From Capitulum mitella (Eukaryota > Arthropoda > Thecostraca > Pollicipedomorpha > Pollicipedidae): a stretch of DNA of 64,000 nt. Below, piece by piece: positions 12,505 to 25,060 of the stretch (positions are counted from its first letter, which is position 1; each line of letters begins with the position of its first letter). The position numbers and the translations under genes are program-made. The stretch spans positions 26,029,324-26,093,323 of the forward strand of contig CP099839.1 in NCBI GenBank assembly GCA_030062745.1, in the 5' to 3' direction. Below the pieces are notes generated by a model, which was not told the DNA's origin, did no database searches, and was given only the letters and a program-made list of their open reading frames with translations.

Positions 12505-13038
12505 ATGTCGGTTACGCTAGAGGACGCTGACCTGATCCAGGTCCGACAACCGTGGCACGGGGTAGGTCGGAGGAGGCTGGCAAAGGAACGCCGTCACAAG
12601 TCGCCTGGCGTCTGCCTGGCGGCGGCGGCGGCGTCCGTGCGGCCCGCTGACCTGGGCGACCGGCCGGCGCCGAGTAAACAGGCGGCGCCCAGCGCCAGAT
12701 GGAACCAGCCGCCGGCCGCCCCCGCCCCTGCCCCGCCCGCCTGGGTGGCCGCCGCCGCCCACCAGCCGGCCACTCTCCGGGACAAAACCGGCGCCCAGGC
12801 GGAGCCGGCCAGACGGTGACGTCAGCGCCCGTTTCGGGGAAGCGGCGCCAGCACGCATGAAGCAGCCGACCTTGACCCAGAAGATTCTGCTGCAATCCGC
12901 ACCGACACAGGCGCCGTCGCCGAGTTTGGCCAAAATAGCCGATGCCATGAACCAGATGTGCGATGGCGCGCGACGACCTCCCTTCCCGCCCCACTCCCGC
13001 GCGCGCTCCATCGGGCGCGTCCCGCGCGGCCGCCTCAC
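12505..13038. other. GC island next to Shal exon 3, with CRE
   Basis: GC-rich flank of exon 3, on its intron side. It contains a full palindromic TGACGTCA (12817-12824), the consensus site for CREB/ATF factors. The overlapping open frames on both strands (up to 254 codons) are compositional, except where the exon itself is read. Confidence 0.35.
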
Positions 13039-13191
13039 CTGCTTGGTCTCCTTTTTGGCCTTTCTCCGTCGCCGTCCGCAGCAGGAGGGCAGGAAGTGCC
13101 GGCTGGGCGACGGCGACTGGGACCGGTCCGGACTGCCGTGCGGCCGCGTCGGCTGCCCGTTGTACGGCACGTCCGTTACGAACTTGCGGTC
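13039..13191 (-). CDS. Shal: Shal exon: DRKFV...KKETKQ of the C terminus
   Basis: Fifty-one codons, phase 0 at both ends. The acceptor is CTCTGCGCGCAG|GAC and the donor CAG|GTGAGG. The peptide starts DRKFVTDVPYNGQPTRPHGS, then a serine/proline segment (SPDRSQSPSPS), then LPSCCGRRRRKAKKETKQ. Arthropod Shal continues after CLEKTT with a DREFV..PFNGQP..RP segment and a cysteine-basic CCGR block, so this fits directly after the upstream exon. The SP repeats could be proline-directed phosphorylation sites, and the CC-basic block could be membrane-associated. Both are inferences. The exon lies inside a GC island, and open frames longer than the exon here run into the intron. Confidence 0.92.
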
Positions 13192-15665
13192 CTGCGCGCA
13201 GAGGAGCGCCGCGTGATGACAGCCGCGTCAGGCGGGGGCGAGCGCGCGATGCGTCTTCGCGGCCGCTATCTCTCACACATCTGACGCCGAAAGGCTGTCA
13301 GACCGAACCGCGCCAGCGTAATTTCGCTGAAACATGGCATTCGTTAAGCGACGGGCGAAATGCATTCCTCGATAACGTCGTTTTTCAACACAGATGTACT
13401 ACAAACAACAAGTGATATCAGGATAAATATTTTGTGCGTACATTGCCTAATCAGGGATTTTGTTATCGTGAAGGCAAACGCTTGTAACGAAAAACTTAGG
13501 AGCATTCGAGACAAAAATCAAGGAAACGCTACATCGAGCGGAAACCATGTTTCAAAAAGAAGATGACGTAATCAAGAGAAGCCAATATTTACACGCCGAC
13601 CTTCCGACGGCCGGGCCCTGCTTCTATGCGCCCAGCGTACTCGGCCGCGATTGCGCCACCGCCCGCGGCACTCGATGTCCATTAGCCTCGGCGTCTCATC
13701 TCCGAATAAGGTATTCCCATTTGCGAGCGTGCCGTGCCGCCTCTGCCCCCAGGGAGGGAGGGTCTGGCGACCTTGGCCCCCGGCTCGGACGCGCCAACAC
13801 AGGGACGGCCGGCGCCGCCCGCCCTCGTTTGGGGCCCATCTGGGCAGCCGTTTCACTCCGACGTACATCGGCGGCGGCGCCGGCTTGGCAGATGCGGGCG
13901 CGACCGTCGCGGCCCGCGGCGGCGCCGCAGCGCCGGTCCGGCGGCCGCGGGGTCGAGGCCGGTCGCGGTCCGCCATCACGCCGCCGGCCGGTCGCATGCG
14001 CATTGATCAGGCGTCGCCGCGGCCACCCGACGGCTGGGCCGACGGGGACGGCGCGGACGGCCCGCCGCGAGCGGCCCGCGCCGGACACGATGCCGCCGCG
14101 CGGACAACTGCCGCGGACACGGCGTCGCCGCGGCGGACGGCGAGCGCGGACGGAGCGCCGCCGCGGGCCGCGCCGTCCCCGGCCGCCCGGCCGGCGGCGG
14201 CCGAAATCTGGTCGCTATTGGCAGGCCGGTTGGCCGGCGAACCATTACGACATCCGGGCTCAGGTCGGCGCCACAATACGGCTGCGGCCGGCGGCGCCGC
14301 GCGCGGAAAATTGCCCCCGGCGGCGGCTGCTGCTGCCGGCAGCAATCAGCGCTGTCCGAACCGGGCGCCGCTCCGGAGACCGGGCCGTGTCCGGGAGAGC
14401 GGCTGGTCACGTGGAGTCCGTGGGGGGTGACGTGGAGTCGGAGGGGGTGATGCGGAATCGGAGGGAAGAAGGCGTTGACGTGGAATCGGAGGAAAGGGAG
14501 GGTGGGACGTCGAGCCGGAGGGTCTAATGACGCGATAGCGTGAAGGGGGGGGGGGTGAATGGCTGGGCGCGGGCCCAGGGTTTCGGTTAAGTGGAGGCAC
14601 GGCTCCAACAAGCAGGAGCACAGGGTCTGTTGAGCGCAAATTGTCTCAAGGAACTGAATACGTTTCTGGGGTTAAAAAAACATCGGAAAAAGGATGCCTC
14701 CCAAATCCCATTTTTCCAACGCCCGGCGCTGACCGTTGGGTACCAGCATAAACAGTGTCAGTCCAGGTTTTCAGTGGGGAAAGGAAAACCGAGCAGTCTT
14801 GTAGCTGTTCGTGGAGAGAAACACATTGCTTTATGCTGATGGACAGACAACAGCCATATTGCGCTAGGAAGACAACCTGGAACATTCATTGCGACAACAA
14901 TGCAAACACTGGGTGTATCTTACAAAGTTCCCGAAAAGCCGTTTTTTGATTCCCTAGATAACAACTTACTTCAACATCTTACGAGGGCACCGTAGCTGCG
15001 GCGGCTGCCACCTATAACGGTCAGATATACATATGTTTTGTGAAATTCATTGTCGGAGAAATAGCCAGTTTACCATGAATATCTAAAGCAAAAGACATAC
15101 ATTTCCTCCTCTGCTAACAGGTCGTATTGCTGAAGACTTGGACGATGGCTGGCAGCATGATTATTATATTAATGCAGAACATGACTATTAAACTGTCAAA
15201 ATCGTTTTTTTCGATACAAAATACTCAAAACTAAGAGAACATACTTTCGTTTTACGCCATGTTCAGGTCCCAAGATTAAAAAAGCGAATTCGATATACCA
15301 CATAAGCACTGCACACTATACACCACGCTCTTTGACTGCGGAGAAACCGTCCTTTCACATATTCAATTACATAAGCCAAACAATGATTGAACTAGACGAG
15401 ACCAATGTCAGGGAGATACATATAGTTGCGTACCACACTTGTAACAACCTAGTGATGCAGGAAGAAGAAACGCATCATACAAATCAAATTGCCACTGTCC
15501 TGCTGATAGAATCAGAGGCCAGGAACTAGCCATAATATTCATCGTAGATTATAACTTCGTTTTTTGAATGAACTCATCGATCTTGACCTCTGCGACATCT
15601 CTGTTCGTGCTAAGAAACTCCAATATCGAATTCAGTGTTCTTTTTTAAAAATGTTATGACCTTAA

Positions 15666-16858
15666 CCTTATTCCCGGCAGGAAGCTGAATCCGTCCCCCC
15701 CTCGGGTTTTTGGCTTGCCAATTCCAGGCTTTTTAACGCAGCTTCACGAGACTTGCTGACTTTTCCTAGCTATTCTTTCTACATGCCGTGACAAAGTTTC
15801 AAAATTCTGTTTTGCTCAGGGGCGGAGCCAGGCGACGTTTTTGGGAGGCAACTCATGCCATTTTTGGCCATGTTGAGGGTAAAAGGAAAATGTCTGCCAA
15901 AAACAGAGTTTTAAAGATAGAACTTAAAACTTTATATGGATGAATAACTAAACAGTTGGGCAATGTGCAGATATAATTTTGGTGATCTGAGGTTATTTTA
16001 CAAGGTCAAAAGTCAAAATTTGTTTTTTTCGCAATAATTCCGGCGCCGTTTTTCAAATCCCAAACCCGGAATATATATGACGTAGAAGGTGTTTTCTGTT
16101 TGTGTACGAAGTTTCAGCTTGATATCAGGTCGGGTCACGGAGCTATGATCTAAAATGTCAGTGCGCGTACCCTATATCGCAATAGCCATAAAATGAAATT
16201 TTTTGAATAGAGTGAATTCAAATGATTGAAAACGTTGACAGATAATATTAAATGCACTCGAGATCATTCCAAGTGACCCCAAGGTCACTGGAGGTCATTT
16301 AAGGTCAAAGATCACAAGTTGATCTGAGAAACGTGTAACCATGACAGTTCCCCATTTTTTCATGTCCCTGACACCGCCTATGCTAACATTATACAAACAT
16401 TGTAATGCGATTTGTACTTCTTTAGTATAACATGACTAGCAGAAGCCAAAAAAGGGTGCTTGCCTCTTTTGTTTATTCAGTTGTTAGAAAACTAATCCTC
16501 CTATTTTTGAAACCCTGTGAACGCCCATGAATTTTCTTAAAATTTCAGATTTGCGGACCCATGGTAAAAGCCCTATCTATAATCTCTCGATTCATGCCAG
16601 TTTCATCGAAATCGGTCCATAAACAACGGATTTATAAGAAGTCCAAAAGTACCGCCCATTTCGACATTTTTGCCCCCTGTATCCACAAATTTCAAAATTT
16701 TGAAAATTTCTTTTTATAAAAATGTAGTTCACGTCACGGCAAATCGATTGCCGTTGTTGCGATGAAATCGAACGAGTAGTTCTCGAGATATCGGGGGGGG
16801 GGCTGAATCCGCCCCCTGCCAGGAATCGACCATACCGTCTGGCCCTCCGGGAATAGCG
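15666..16858 (+). mobile_element. Family B TTAA element, most complete copy
   Basis: It is flanked by TTAA at 15662-15665 and TTAA at 16859-16862. The ends are CCTTATTCCCGG and CCGGGAATAGCG, imperfect terminal inverted repeats. Both subterminal regions carry CTGAATCCG followed by a C run. At 1193 bp with no open frame of note, it looks like a non-autonomous piggyBac-type element; the TTAA duplication and CCC/GGG ends are the reason. The interior has several AGGTCA-type hexamers, for example AAGGTCACTGGAGGTCATTT near 16283 and AAGGTCAAAAGTC near 16003. The first half matches window 1-498 inverted. The whole element aligns loosely to 10905-12372. Confidence 0.82.
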
Positions 16859-16959
16859 TTAAGATGACATGAGCTGAAAGCTTGTTCTCTTGGTTTAGCC
16901 TATATTTTGTCGCAAGTACAGTACAATTTCGGCAGTTAAACTGCCATGTTTCGCATTGA

Positions 16960-18186
16960 CCCGCGCACGGCCGTCGGTCGGAGACGATCACGCCCGACTG
17001 GGGTGGGGGCGGTTCACCGCCCCCCTCTAACTCACGAACGGTTGGTCGCACAATAAAAATATGCAAACCGTTGGAAAGCTTGTGACGAGTCAAGCTCGGA
17101 ACTGGTCTTATTTTCAGTTTTAGGTAATATGTAAACAATTTACGTCCTATATATGTTTTATCGTAGCCGACTGCATGAGACCGAGAAACGGCCTTAATCT
17201 CAAGGACTGTGACTAATAACGCATAGCTAAAGGCACCAACACGCAAGTAAATGTCCGCGCATGCCGATACACATCTAATTTGTCAGATTTGTCCAATATA
17301 TGCGCCGAAACGTTGAGTTAAAGACACGACAATTTTCGCGCCGGCTGTCGGCGGGCGCCGCAGCCGTATGCAGCAAGAAACTGACGGGAACTAATTTTAG
17401 CGTTCCTTAATTTTTGCGACATAACCCTATGCATGTAAATTTCATTGATCTTAGTGGTTCTTGTGACGGTTTCTCATGCTTCAATTTTGGAAAAAATCAT
17501 TAGTTACCAATCCACACAACTGGCCTGTTGGCCAATTGTGGCTCTGTGGCCAATTCGCCACAGAGCCTGCTTATTTCCAAAACATGCATTTTTCAACCTT
17601 TTTGAGGCCTTGGCATTACTTACGTCTGTGCAAGCTAGTTCTGCCATTTTCTACCCATTCTGAGTAATTCATCGCTGATTTTGACGGTGATACATTTTGG
17701 CTCACAACAGTTATTCGTGACCTGACCTCAGGTCAAAGGCTGCAAGTCACTGATACTTTTTCCAAGTGACGGTAACTAGATGTCTGCTTCATTCCACACT
17801 AAAAATGTTAGGAAAAATTCCGTCAATTTCCGAAAAAGACATGTCTTAAAAATAAGCTTGACCTTAGGTCAATGACCCGCAAAATTCCGAGAAATCTGAG
17901 ATAACAGATTTATTGCATCTATCACGATCACTGATCCCTGAAAGTATTATTATGATATCTTGTTTTCCGAAAAAGTTACAGGGCGCTAAACTTTTTTGAA
18001 TATAGGTCCGTGTTACCTGACCTAGGCCAGACCTCGCACTTGACCTGAGGTCAAAACTTTGAAACGAGGTGTAAAAATGATGAAGCAAAAGGTACACGAA
18101 GTTTCGTGGCTCTGTGTTCATTCTCTCGCAATTCTAGAAAAACCTCAGGGGGTCAGTCAACTGCCCCCCCCCCCGTCGAGGGCGGG
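16960..18186 (+). mobile_element. Family A TTAA element, copy 1
   Basis: It begins CCCGCGCACGGCCG after TTGA (16956-16959, a probable mutated TTAA) and ends GAGGGCGGG before TTAA (18187-18190). It is colinear with the copy at 47095-48310 over its whole 1.2 kb, with similarity visible throughout. A C-rich/G-rich palindromic segment lies near each end. The interior holds TGACCTGACCTCAGGTCA (17719-17736), CTTAGGTCAATGACC near 17870 and TTGACCTGAGGTCA near 18041. An 11-bp hairpin (17540-17567) is specific to this copy. The minus-strand frame at 16734-17246 is a chance frame across this element and family B. Only about 100 bases separate this element from the family B copy. Confidence 0.82.
17540..17567. 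repeat. 11-bp hairpin inside family A copy 1
   Basis: GGCTCTGTGGC, six-base loop, GCCACAGAGCC. The arms are perfect. The corresponding part of the 47 kb copy lacks it, so it arose or was lost after the copies separated. Confidence 0.8.
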
Positions 18187-20479
18187 TTAATGTAGCAGGT
18201 CGTATTCTTGCGCCACCGTAAGTATTACAATGCTGCTCGCAGGAATCATGACATCTCACCAAATTGTTCCGCCATTTGTTCTTGAGGTAAATTACATCAG
18301 CACACCTCAAGAGGTCTGAATTTTCTGCGATCAGTTTTTGGCGGCATCAAACACGAAATCCGTATGCAGGTTACTGCTCTGAACGCGATAGAGGGACAGG
18401 AAACAGTTACGTGTTGGTGCTACGCAGTCTTCCGGCCAAATAAAGATCGACAACCCTCAGGGGGCAATGACTCTGGGCAATGACGTCATGTTTACCCATC
18501 ACCATGGAGTCCTGACGGCAATGTCGCTGCTCGCTGGCTGTGTTTGTGTTCATGGCCGAAATAATCAGCACTTGACTGTCGAAGTGGATAATTAAAGGAC
18601 ATTGTTCCGCATCTTAAATGTTATCGACAACTTCCGGGTACGGTTCACTGTTTTCAATTGCCAAACAGCTAAGCGGGCCGGGTTAAATTATTTTAGTGTG
18701 CTAGAATGGCTCAAAAATATGTCCAAGTCACGATTACATACTTTATCATTTTATCTAAAAGCTTAAGTTTCGGAGTAGTAAGTAAGTCAAAAGATGCGAC
18801 GTGACAGTAATAAAAAAAAACAAAACAAAACTGGCCTAAAAACTAGGTAAAGAGGAACAGGTACTGATAAGGCGAAATAATTAGATAAAGGCCAGGAAAT
18901 TAGATAAAACTGAATGCATTGACACACATGCTTAGTAAAATAATGGGAAGTTAGTTTGCACCCGCGAAAAGCCCATCATGGAAACGATAAGCTTTTGATT
19001 TAAATTGTGGCCAGTACGGTGCTCCTAACCCCCCCCCCAAAAAAATCCTTCGGTTTAAAAATGCTAAATGTTACCTGCATCACATGGAGAAAAATTGCAT
19101 CGTCAAACATCTTCGGCCCAAAGAATGGCCCCATTGGAGTGGCAACTGCAAAGTCCACTTTCCCGCGAAAGGGTACTTGTTAAATCAATTTGGGATCTAC
19201 CCCAGAAGTGAAAAAGATAGTGATATTATCGTGTACTTTCGTAGGTCAGAAAAATGCAAGGTCAGGTGACCCATTGCGGTGGGAATTCTATGACTTCACC
19301 GGTGAAAAACCCCACCCTACTTTGCCACAACCCTCCGTTTCCAGCGTGTTCCTGTTCCAGCCTATTGCCCGTCTGTGTGCATCCCACCATCGCCGTCTTC
19401 TCCCAGCCGCCACCATAATCAGAGTGCCAGTTGAACACGGTTTCGGCGTTTTCTCTTTGCACAATGCCCCGAAGCCCGGTCCGTTGTATCTAAAAATAGC
19501 TGTGCGGGCCTTGAATCGATACCGGTGGCGGCCGGCCGGGCGCCGGCAGCGGCGGCGGCGGCAGCGGCGGCGCCGGGCGGCGGCGACGACGTGGCGCCAC
19601 CAGTGCCGCCTCCAGACGGTTCGCGGCCGGGCCGGACCGGCTCAGATGCGGCTGGGAGGATGCTCTGGTCCGTCTTGAGACAGAACAGGAGCGAGTGGAG
19701 GAGAGACCACCGGGGTGGTTAATAGTTCTCAGTCCGAGCGGTTAAGATCAGAAGCGGTCGGGGCAAGTGAGTAGGCGAAGTATCTTGGTGACCAACCGTT
19801 AAGTTATGGGTGCTGGATGGTGAAATGACCCGTCGAGGCGGGGCAAACTGTCAAGAAGATGCCGCGGCCAAAAACCAACACACCCCGGGCAGGACAAGGC
19901 ACGAAATATCCGGGGACTTTCAGCGCGGTTTGGAGAAGATAAAAGCTCCGAGGAGGTTAGTTGTGCCCGTTAGGCCGAGCATAATCCGACTGAGACGGAG
20001 CCGCAAGAGCTGGCTCAGGGCCAGACAGATAACGTCGGACTATGAGCGATAATGTCAAACTCGGCTATCCGCCATGGCTGATGTCATCCAATCAAACTGA
20101 GCTAAACCGCCGACCTCTAGGCCCTGGTAGCGGTTCTGGTGGCTGCTGACCGCTGGGTTTGCCCGCTGCAGCCCACAAAATTCGTCCGACTATCGAGCAT
20201 TATCTCACGCTGGTTGAAACGACGCAAATTCTTTTTACCCACGAGACATCGCTAATATCTAATGTTGGATCCAGTCAATGAGCTTGAAAGACACGGATTT
20301 CGTAATCAACATGGCTGCCGTTTGAGCCTTGCAGCTCTGCCGGGAACCTGCGCTCTCGAAACTGCTCAAATCGGCGGATTTCAGACCAGAATGCGAAAAC
20401 CGTTCGAGCGAGCTGACAGCGGTCAACGTCGCGCGCCACAGTACGACAGCTTCTCGCCGGCGAACCCCTTCTGCTCTCA

Positions 20480-21340
20480 TTTCTCTTCCTTGCCGCCACT
20501 AGCTGGTGCTACTTGTTCTGCCCCCGCTGCTATTGCTCCTCCTCGTCCACCTCCTCCGCATAACAAGGACCGGCTAATTCACATTTTATGGGGTGGTTAA
20601 ACGGCGCGGGCGGCTAATAACATCGGCCGCGAGTAATCGGGCAGTGAGTCGGCTAACCGCACAGAGTCACTTCTGATTGGCCGGACCCGCCGGCCGGACT
20701 GCATGGATTACTGGGCCGTCTGCGGCGGCACAGAGTCCGGCCAAAGCAGATCCCGGGCCGTCCGGTGGCCCACCGTCCGCTGCCCCGCACCCCGTGACGA
20801 TCCCGCCGTGCGGGTGACGCGGCCGCCGCCGCGCGCCGCCGCTGGAGGACCCTCAGCCAGGCAGCGCGAGCTCCGCCGGCCGGCAGAAAACTGAGTTTGC
20901 GGCCGGCCGGACGCGTGGCGCCGGCCCGTCGGTGATAGTGGCGGCCAGATAACGATCAGTGCGGTATTGACCGCGGCCGGCCGCTCTCGCCGAGTCGTCG
21001 GACATTTACGCACTAGCGGCCGGCTGCCGGCCGGCCGGACAGCCGTCGGACAGCTACAGCCCGGCTCCAGAGGCAGCTGGTGAGTGGCACGACTGGGGAT
21101 GCGAGCACCTGCCGAGGTTAGCCCGGCTGCTGGGACAACTAGCTCTAGAGACGGCTGCCATGCTGCGACTGCCAAGGGCATGGAACTCTTGTGTACACAG
21201 CAAGTGTGTGAAGCAGCTGCTGAGGGTCTGCGAAGTGTGGGTTTCCCTGCGCGGAAGACGGAAACGTGCATTTTGCTACAAACTTTGGCGCCCCCCCCCC
21301 CCCCGCAGCGATAGTCCACGGTGGCGCCCTTGCAGCAGAG
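20480..21340. other. GC island in Shal intron
   Basis: High-GC block dense in GGCCGG and CCGGCCGG, with a C run at 21293-21303. The open frames on both strands (63-203 codons) are biased towards Arg, Ala, Pro and Gly and have no motif I recognise. A regulatory or simply compositional role is possible. Confidence 0.4.
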
Positions 21341-21837
21341 CGTTCACAAAGGAAGGGCGTTGCATAACGTCAGACGAGATCTGGCCTCAACTGCTGTGTT
21401 GCAATATCTGCAGTTCGTTAGAAACATAAAAACGAAATGAAGCAATATTCCACTGGCGAACAATACGTTGGATACAGGATACGCAGTTAACAGGGCCTAC
21501 TGACGTTGTATATTGGTCACTTGCATGGTGATTAATATTGTTCGCAGGTTAAAGAAAACTGGTTATAATGGTCATTTTAAAATAACCGCACTAAAACAAT
21601 GCGCGCTGTAAACAACATCCAACTCGACTACGTTTTCTTACAGGGAGTTTTGCTTGTATCTGTAGTCCTTTTGTAGTCAGACATCACTTTTAACCGAGGA
21701 CTACGCACACAAGTAATCAACTGAGTCCCTCCGACCCCACAGGGCTTGGTAGCGGCTGATAAACAGCCGCCACGTCCGGCACGCGAACCGCTTTCACGGC
21801 AACCGGAGCCCAGCGCGCGGCCTCGCTAGCAACTCAC

Positions 21838-22023
21838 CGTGGTCTTCTCCAGGCAGCGTAACAAGTGGTGGTGTTGCATCTCGAAGATGTCGTCCTCCTT
21901 GTGACCCTCGAGCTCGAGGCCGGCCTCCTGGGCGGCCAGCCGCGCCTCGGACGCCTTCTTCTTGTTGGCGAACGCGGCGCCGGACGACGCCTTGGCCAGC
22001 TTGATGCGCGCCAGCCGCGCTTT
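21838..22023 (-). CDS. Shal: Shal exon: post-S6 segment with dileucine targeting motif
   Basis: Sixty-two codons, phase 0 at both ends. The acceptor is CCGTTACAG|AAA and the donor ACG|GTGAGT. The peptide begins KARLARIKLAKASSGAAFAN, continues KKKASEARLAAQEAGLELEG, and ends DIFEMQHHHLLRCLEKTT. This is the hallmark Shal/Kv4 segment just after S6 (the Kv4-specific C-terminal domain, DUF3399 in Pfam as I recall). The FE.QHHHLL.CLEKTT stretch is the dileucine motif reported to direct Kv4 channels to dendrites. Phase and sequence join perfectly to the exon on each side. There is no sign of damage. The frame at 21794-22036 merely extends this exon. Confidence 0.96.
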
Positions 22024-22609
22024 CTGTAACGGTCACGCGGCGTTAGGCGCCGCCCGACAGCGGCTGAGCGTCCGGCTCCGGCGGCGGCGGCGGGAGGGCA
22101 TCTCACGCAACTGGTGCCGCCGCTGCCCGCGCAGGGCGCAGGGCGCGCCCGCCGGGCTAGACCGGCGGCGCTGAGTCGCCTCCGCGAGCGGCCGGCAACC
22201 ATCAGCGATGGCCAGGACGCCGCGTTGCTGACGATGTTGGCATCGCCTTGCTAGAAAGCATCGCCGCGCCGGGTTATATGCGTTTCGGTTATGTTCGCCG
22301 AGCTTGGTCCATTTGTGAAACGACGCGTAGTTTGGGTTTGCGGAAGTTAGCGTTCGCAGCAAACACGCAGGATGTAGCTGATTTGGCATACGGCAGTTTT
22401 ATTCACTGAGCCACCCTCAGTTATTTAAGAAAAGATTTCTGCGACGTTTAATATTTTAAGGAAACCGTTATGAGATATTGCAGAATGCAAAATGCCTGCT
22501 CCGCTTTCACTTGGTCTCAGCGGCACGATTTTCTGCAGAAAAACACGCGTTCCCTACAGCAGAGAAAGGACGTGAAGGGGACCCCAGGGACCCTGGCCAC
22601 AGTAAATCC

Positions 22610-23110
22610 TCAAAACTCCCGGTGCCGCGGCAGACCGGACGCGTCGGGCGGCGCCGGGCCGACCGCGGCCCGCCCGGACGACCGGCCGTCGGATCCGCCC
22701 GGCCCGACCGGGGCCGCCGCGTTTGAAGAACAGATGAGCGCCCGCCGAGCCAAACGGCGCACCGGCGGCGAATTAGCCAACTTTTGTCTTTGTGCAGCAG
22801 CGTCGCTAATGGGATGTCACGGGCCGGAGTCTCGGCCGACACGCTCTCCGAGCCGCGGTCGCCTCGCCTCGCCTCGGCCGCGGCTCGGAAAAGGAGGCCC
22901 GCCCACGGACAGGCTCCCAAAACAGACTCGCGGAACGGCCCAACAACGGAAACGGGACGCGGCCGCTCGAATTCGCCGCCGCTCGCGAGCTGGACTCAGC
23001 AGCTTACGTTTCAGCCAGGCTGGAGGCGCGTTTTCAGTCAGCGTGGCCGGGCGCGGCAGCGTCGGCAGTTTTCCGGTCAAACCATTTGCGAGTCCAAAGT
23101 TTTTGAAAGG
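22610..23110. other. GC island in Shal intron
   Basis: An island of CpG-rich sequence with an embedded AATTAGCCAACTTTTG. The plus-strand frame of 214 codons (22470-23114) and the minus-strand frame of 137 codons (22507-22920) are compositional. I see no promoter motif that I can defend. Confidence 0.4.
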
Positions 23111-25060
23111 CTAATTCCTGCTGATATCAGAGTATGGGATAATTAATTAAGCTTCAAACATTTCCTTTCGCGATAAGCCCGTAGTCAAATTTACGATTTT
23201 CAAAAGCTCATTTAGAAATGTCATAAGGCATTTATGGAAAATAACTGATTCGGTATCTATGAAGCATTCGATTCCATTGTATTATAATCAGACATATTTC
23301 CTGTCCTTTAGTGATTCAAAATGGTGATGATTACAGTGACGTCATGAATTATAACGTGTTATGAAGCACGTTGGACATCAATTACTTTCACCTGGAGACA
23401 TAAAGACAGGTGTTATATTTCTTCCAGATATGACACTTAAAATGTAAATATTGTGCCAATGTGGCAGCTGTTATCGTTTTGATTTTATTTGTATCGTAAA
23501 CAAGCATATTTTCCCAATGTGCAGCAGCCTTTGGAAGAATAGATTTCTTCAACAGCGCCTCGCATCAATGCGATTGACAGGAAAATTAATCTCATATCAA
23601 TATGAAACTTTTTAGGTGGCGCATAATGGCCAGTACGTCGTGGCTCCCATTAAAATCCAATATAGGTAGAAAGCAAGAAGCGCACAATATATTGTCAGGA
23701 TCTCCAGGCACGATATACAGAGCACATCTCCATCGGCTGATCTCTGATGAATATATTTTTATCCCTCTCGGCGTCTTTCAACGGCGAAACACCAAATGGT
23801 AATCTTAAACACAGATACCATGACAAATATTCGAACGAGGATCTGTTGTGATTTTCCATCCCCTCACGTGCTATGAAAAGGAAAGTGTTGGTTATGGCGC
23901 AAAAACTTATTAATTTTCCTTAAACGGGCAGCTGTGCAATGTGTCTGAGGAAAAATTCCATCAAGAAAAAGAGCAAGTGAAATGCTAAATTATGCTTAGT
24001 CACGGATGCAAAAGAGGTTGAAGGACACCATTCCTGTTACAGTTTTAATACAGCCATCAGTAAGATGAAGGGCAGTAAAGAGGCTGCTTACCATGCCATG
24101 CCACATCAAACCCGCTTCTCAAGTTCCAGAGTTTCACCTGATACGCCCTCGCTTTTTAGGGAAATGCCCGCAACCAGCATTTTGACTGTGACGCCGCCGC
24201 CACGTTTTTATGCTACCGGGGAAAACGGCATTTCCTAGCCCTTCTCTTTGCATCAATATTGGGATATTAGATTTTCCTGATGTATCAGGGCAATGGTCCC
24301 CGCTCACACTCCTCCCCCCCTTCCCCTTCCCGTGGCTCAGCCAATGCCAGGCTTCAGAATGCGGGTATCACGCTACGACTAGCGACGTCCCGATGTCCCG
24401 TACTACATGGCAGCTATGCGGTACAGTCTACCAACGCGGCAGTCCGAAACACACAGGGCTTGCTTCCGCTGTCCCGCAATACATATGAAACATGCGGCAC
24501 AGCATGTGGACCAAAAAAGGCGGCATGCATTCAGACCCACAACTGTAGCGCGTTAATACGGAAAACTGATGAAATGAGCCTGTAAGCATAGTCGCGAGCA
24601 TGCATAAGAGTCGGTTGGAGTTTGATATTAACTGGTCTTGGTGCGTCCCATTTAGCCATAAAATACATGCACGGTTATTTTTTATATATGCACTGTTGCT
24701 TTTAAATGGTCAACCAAGTTGCATGACTCGGACGAAGACGGTTCATTGCGAAATTCTATGGCTGGGTAGGATTTCAGGCCGTTTCCGTTCTGATTTCAGA
24801 CCGTTTGCAGCCATCACTAAGGACTTAATATCAAAATTTCTGGAAGGTAGGGAAATAGACCCTCCCAAACCCCTAAGATCTCCACAGCTGGATTATATGG
24901 ACGCATACCAAACAACGTAACTACGGAAATATTCCTGCTACTTCAAAGTCGTTTGTAGTGCTCGCTATGTTAGAAATATAGAATACTGAGTATCTGATGA
25001 AAATCACACCAAAATTCGTGGATCGGAATATTCAAACTAGGACCGTTCCACGCTTATTAA

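Larger units (their letters stand above)
8838..13038 (-). other. Shal intron between exons 3 and 4
   Basis: About 4.2 kb, bounded by CAG|GTGAGG and TTTCCAG|AAC. It contains a diverged family B TTAA element (10905-12372) and a GC-rich island at 10030-10780. The island includes GACGTCAC (10365-10372) and an AT-rich patch with AATAAATA. I see no extra exon, but a short optional exon cannot be excluded. Confidence 0.75.
13192..21837 (-). other. Shal intron between exons 2 and 3
   Basis: About 8.6 kb, bounded by ACG|GTGAGT and GCGCGCAG|GAC. It carries GC islands at about 13590-14530, 19510-19720 and 20480-21340, and two TTAA elements set end to end at 15666-16858 and 16960-18186. The segment 14530-15660 is AT-rich with nothing recognised. 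The segment 18190-19500 is AT-rich and likewise empty apart from chance frames. The longest plus-strand frame (13547-14527, 326 codons) is arginine/alanine-rich island sequence and not a credible gene. Confidence 0.7.

Noticed and set aside
13547..14527. 326-codon plus-strand frame
   Set aside because: It lies in a GC island where most phases are open. It is low complexity and Arg-rich and has no domain.
16734..17246. 170-codon minus-strand frame in the TTAA elements, partly kept in the 47 kb copy
   Set aside because: It runs across the boundary between two different elements and lacks any transposase motif. The similarity between copies is explained by DNA homology.
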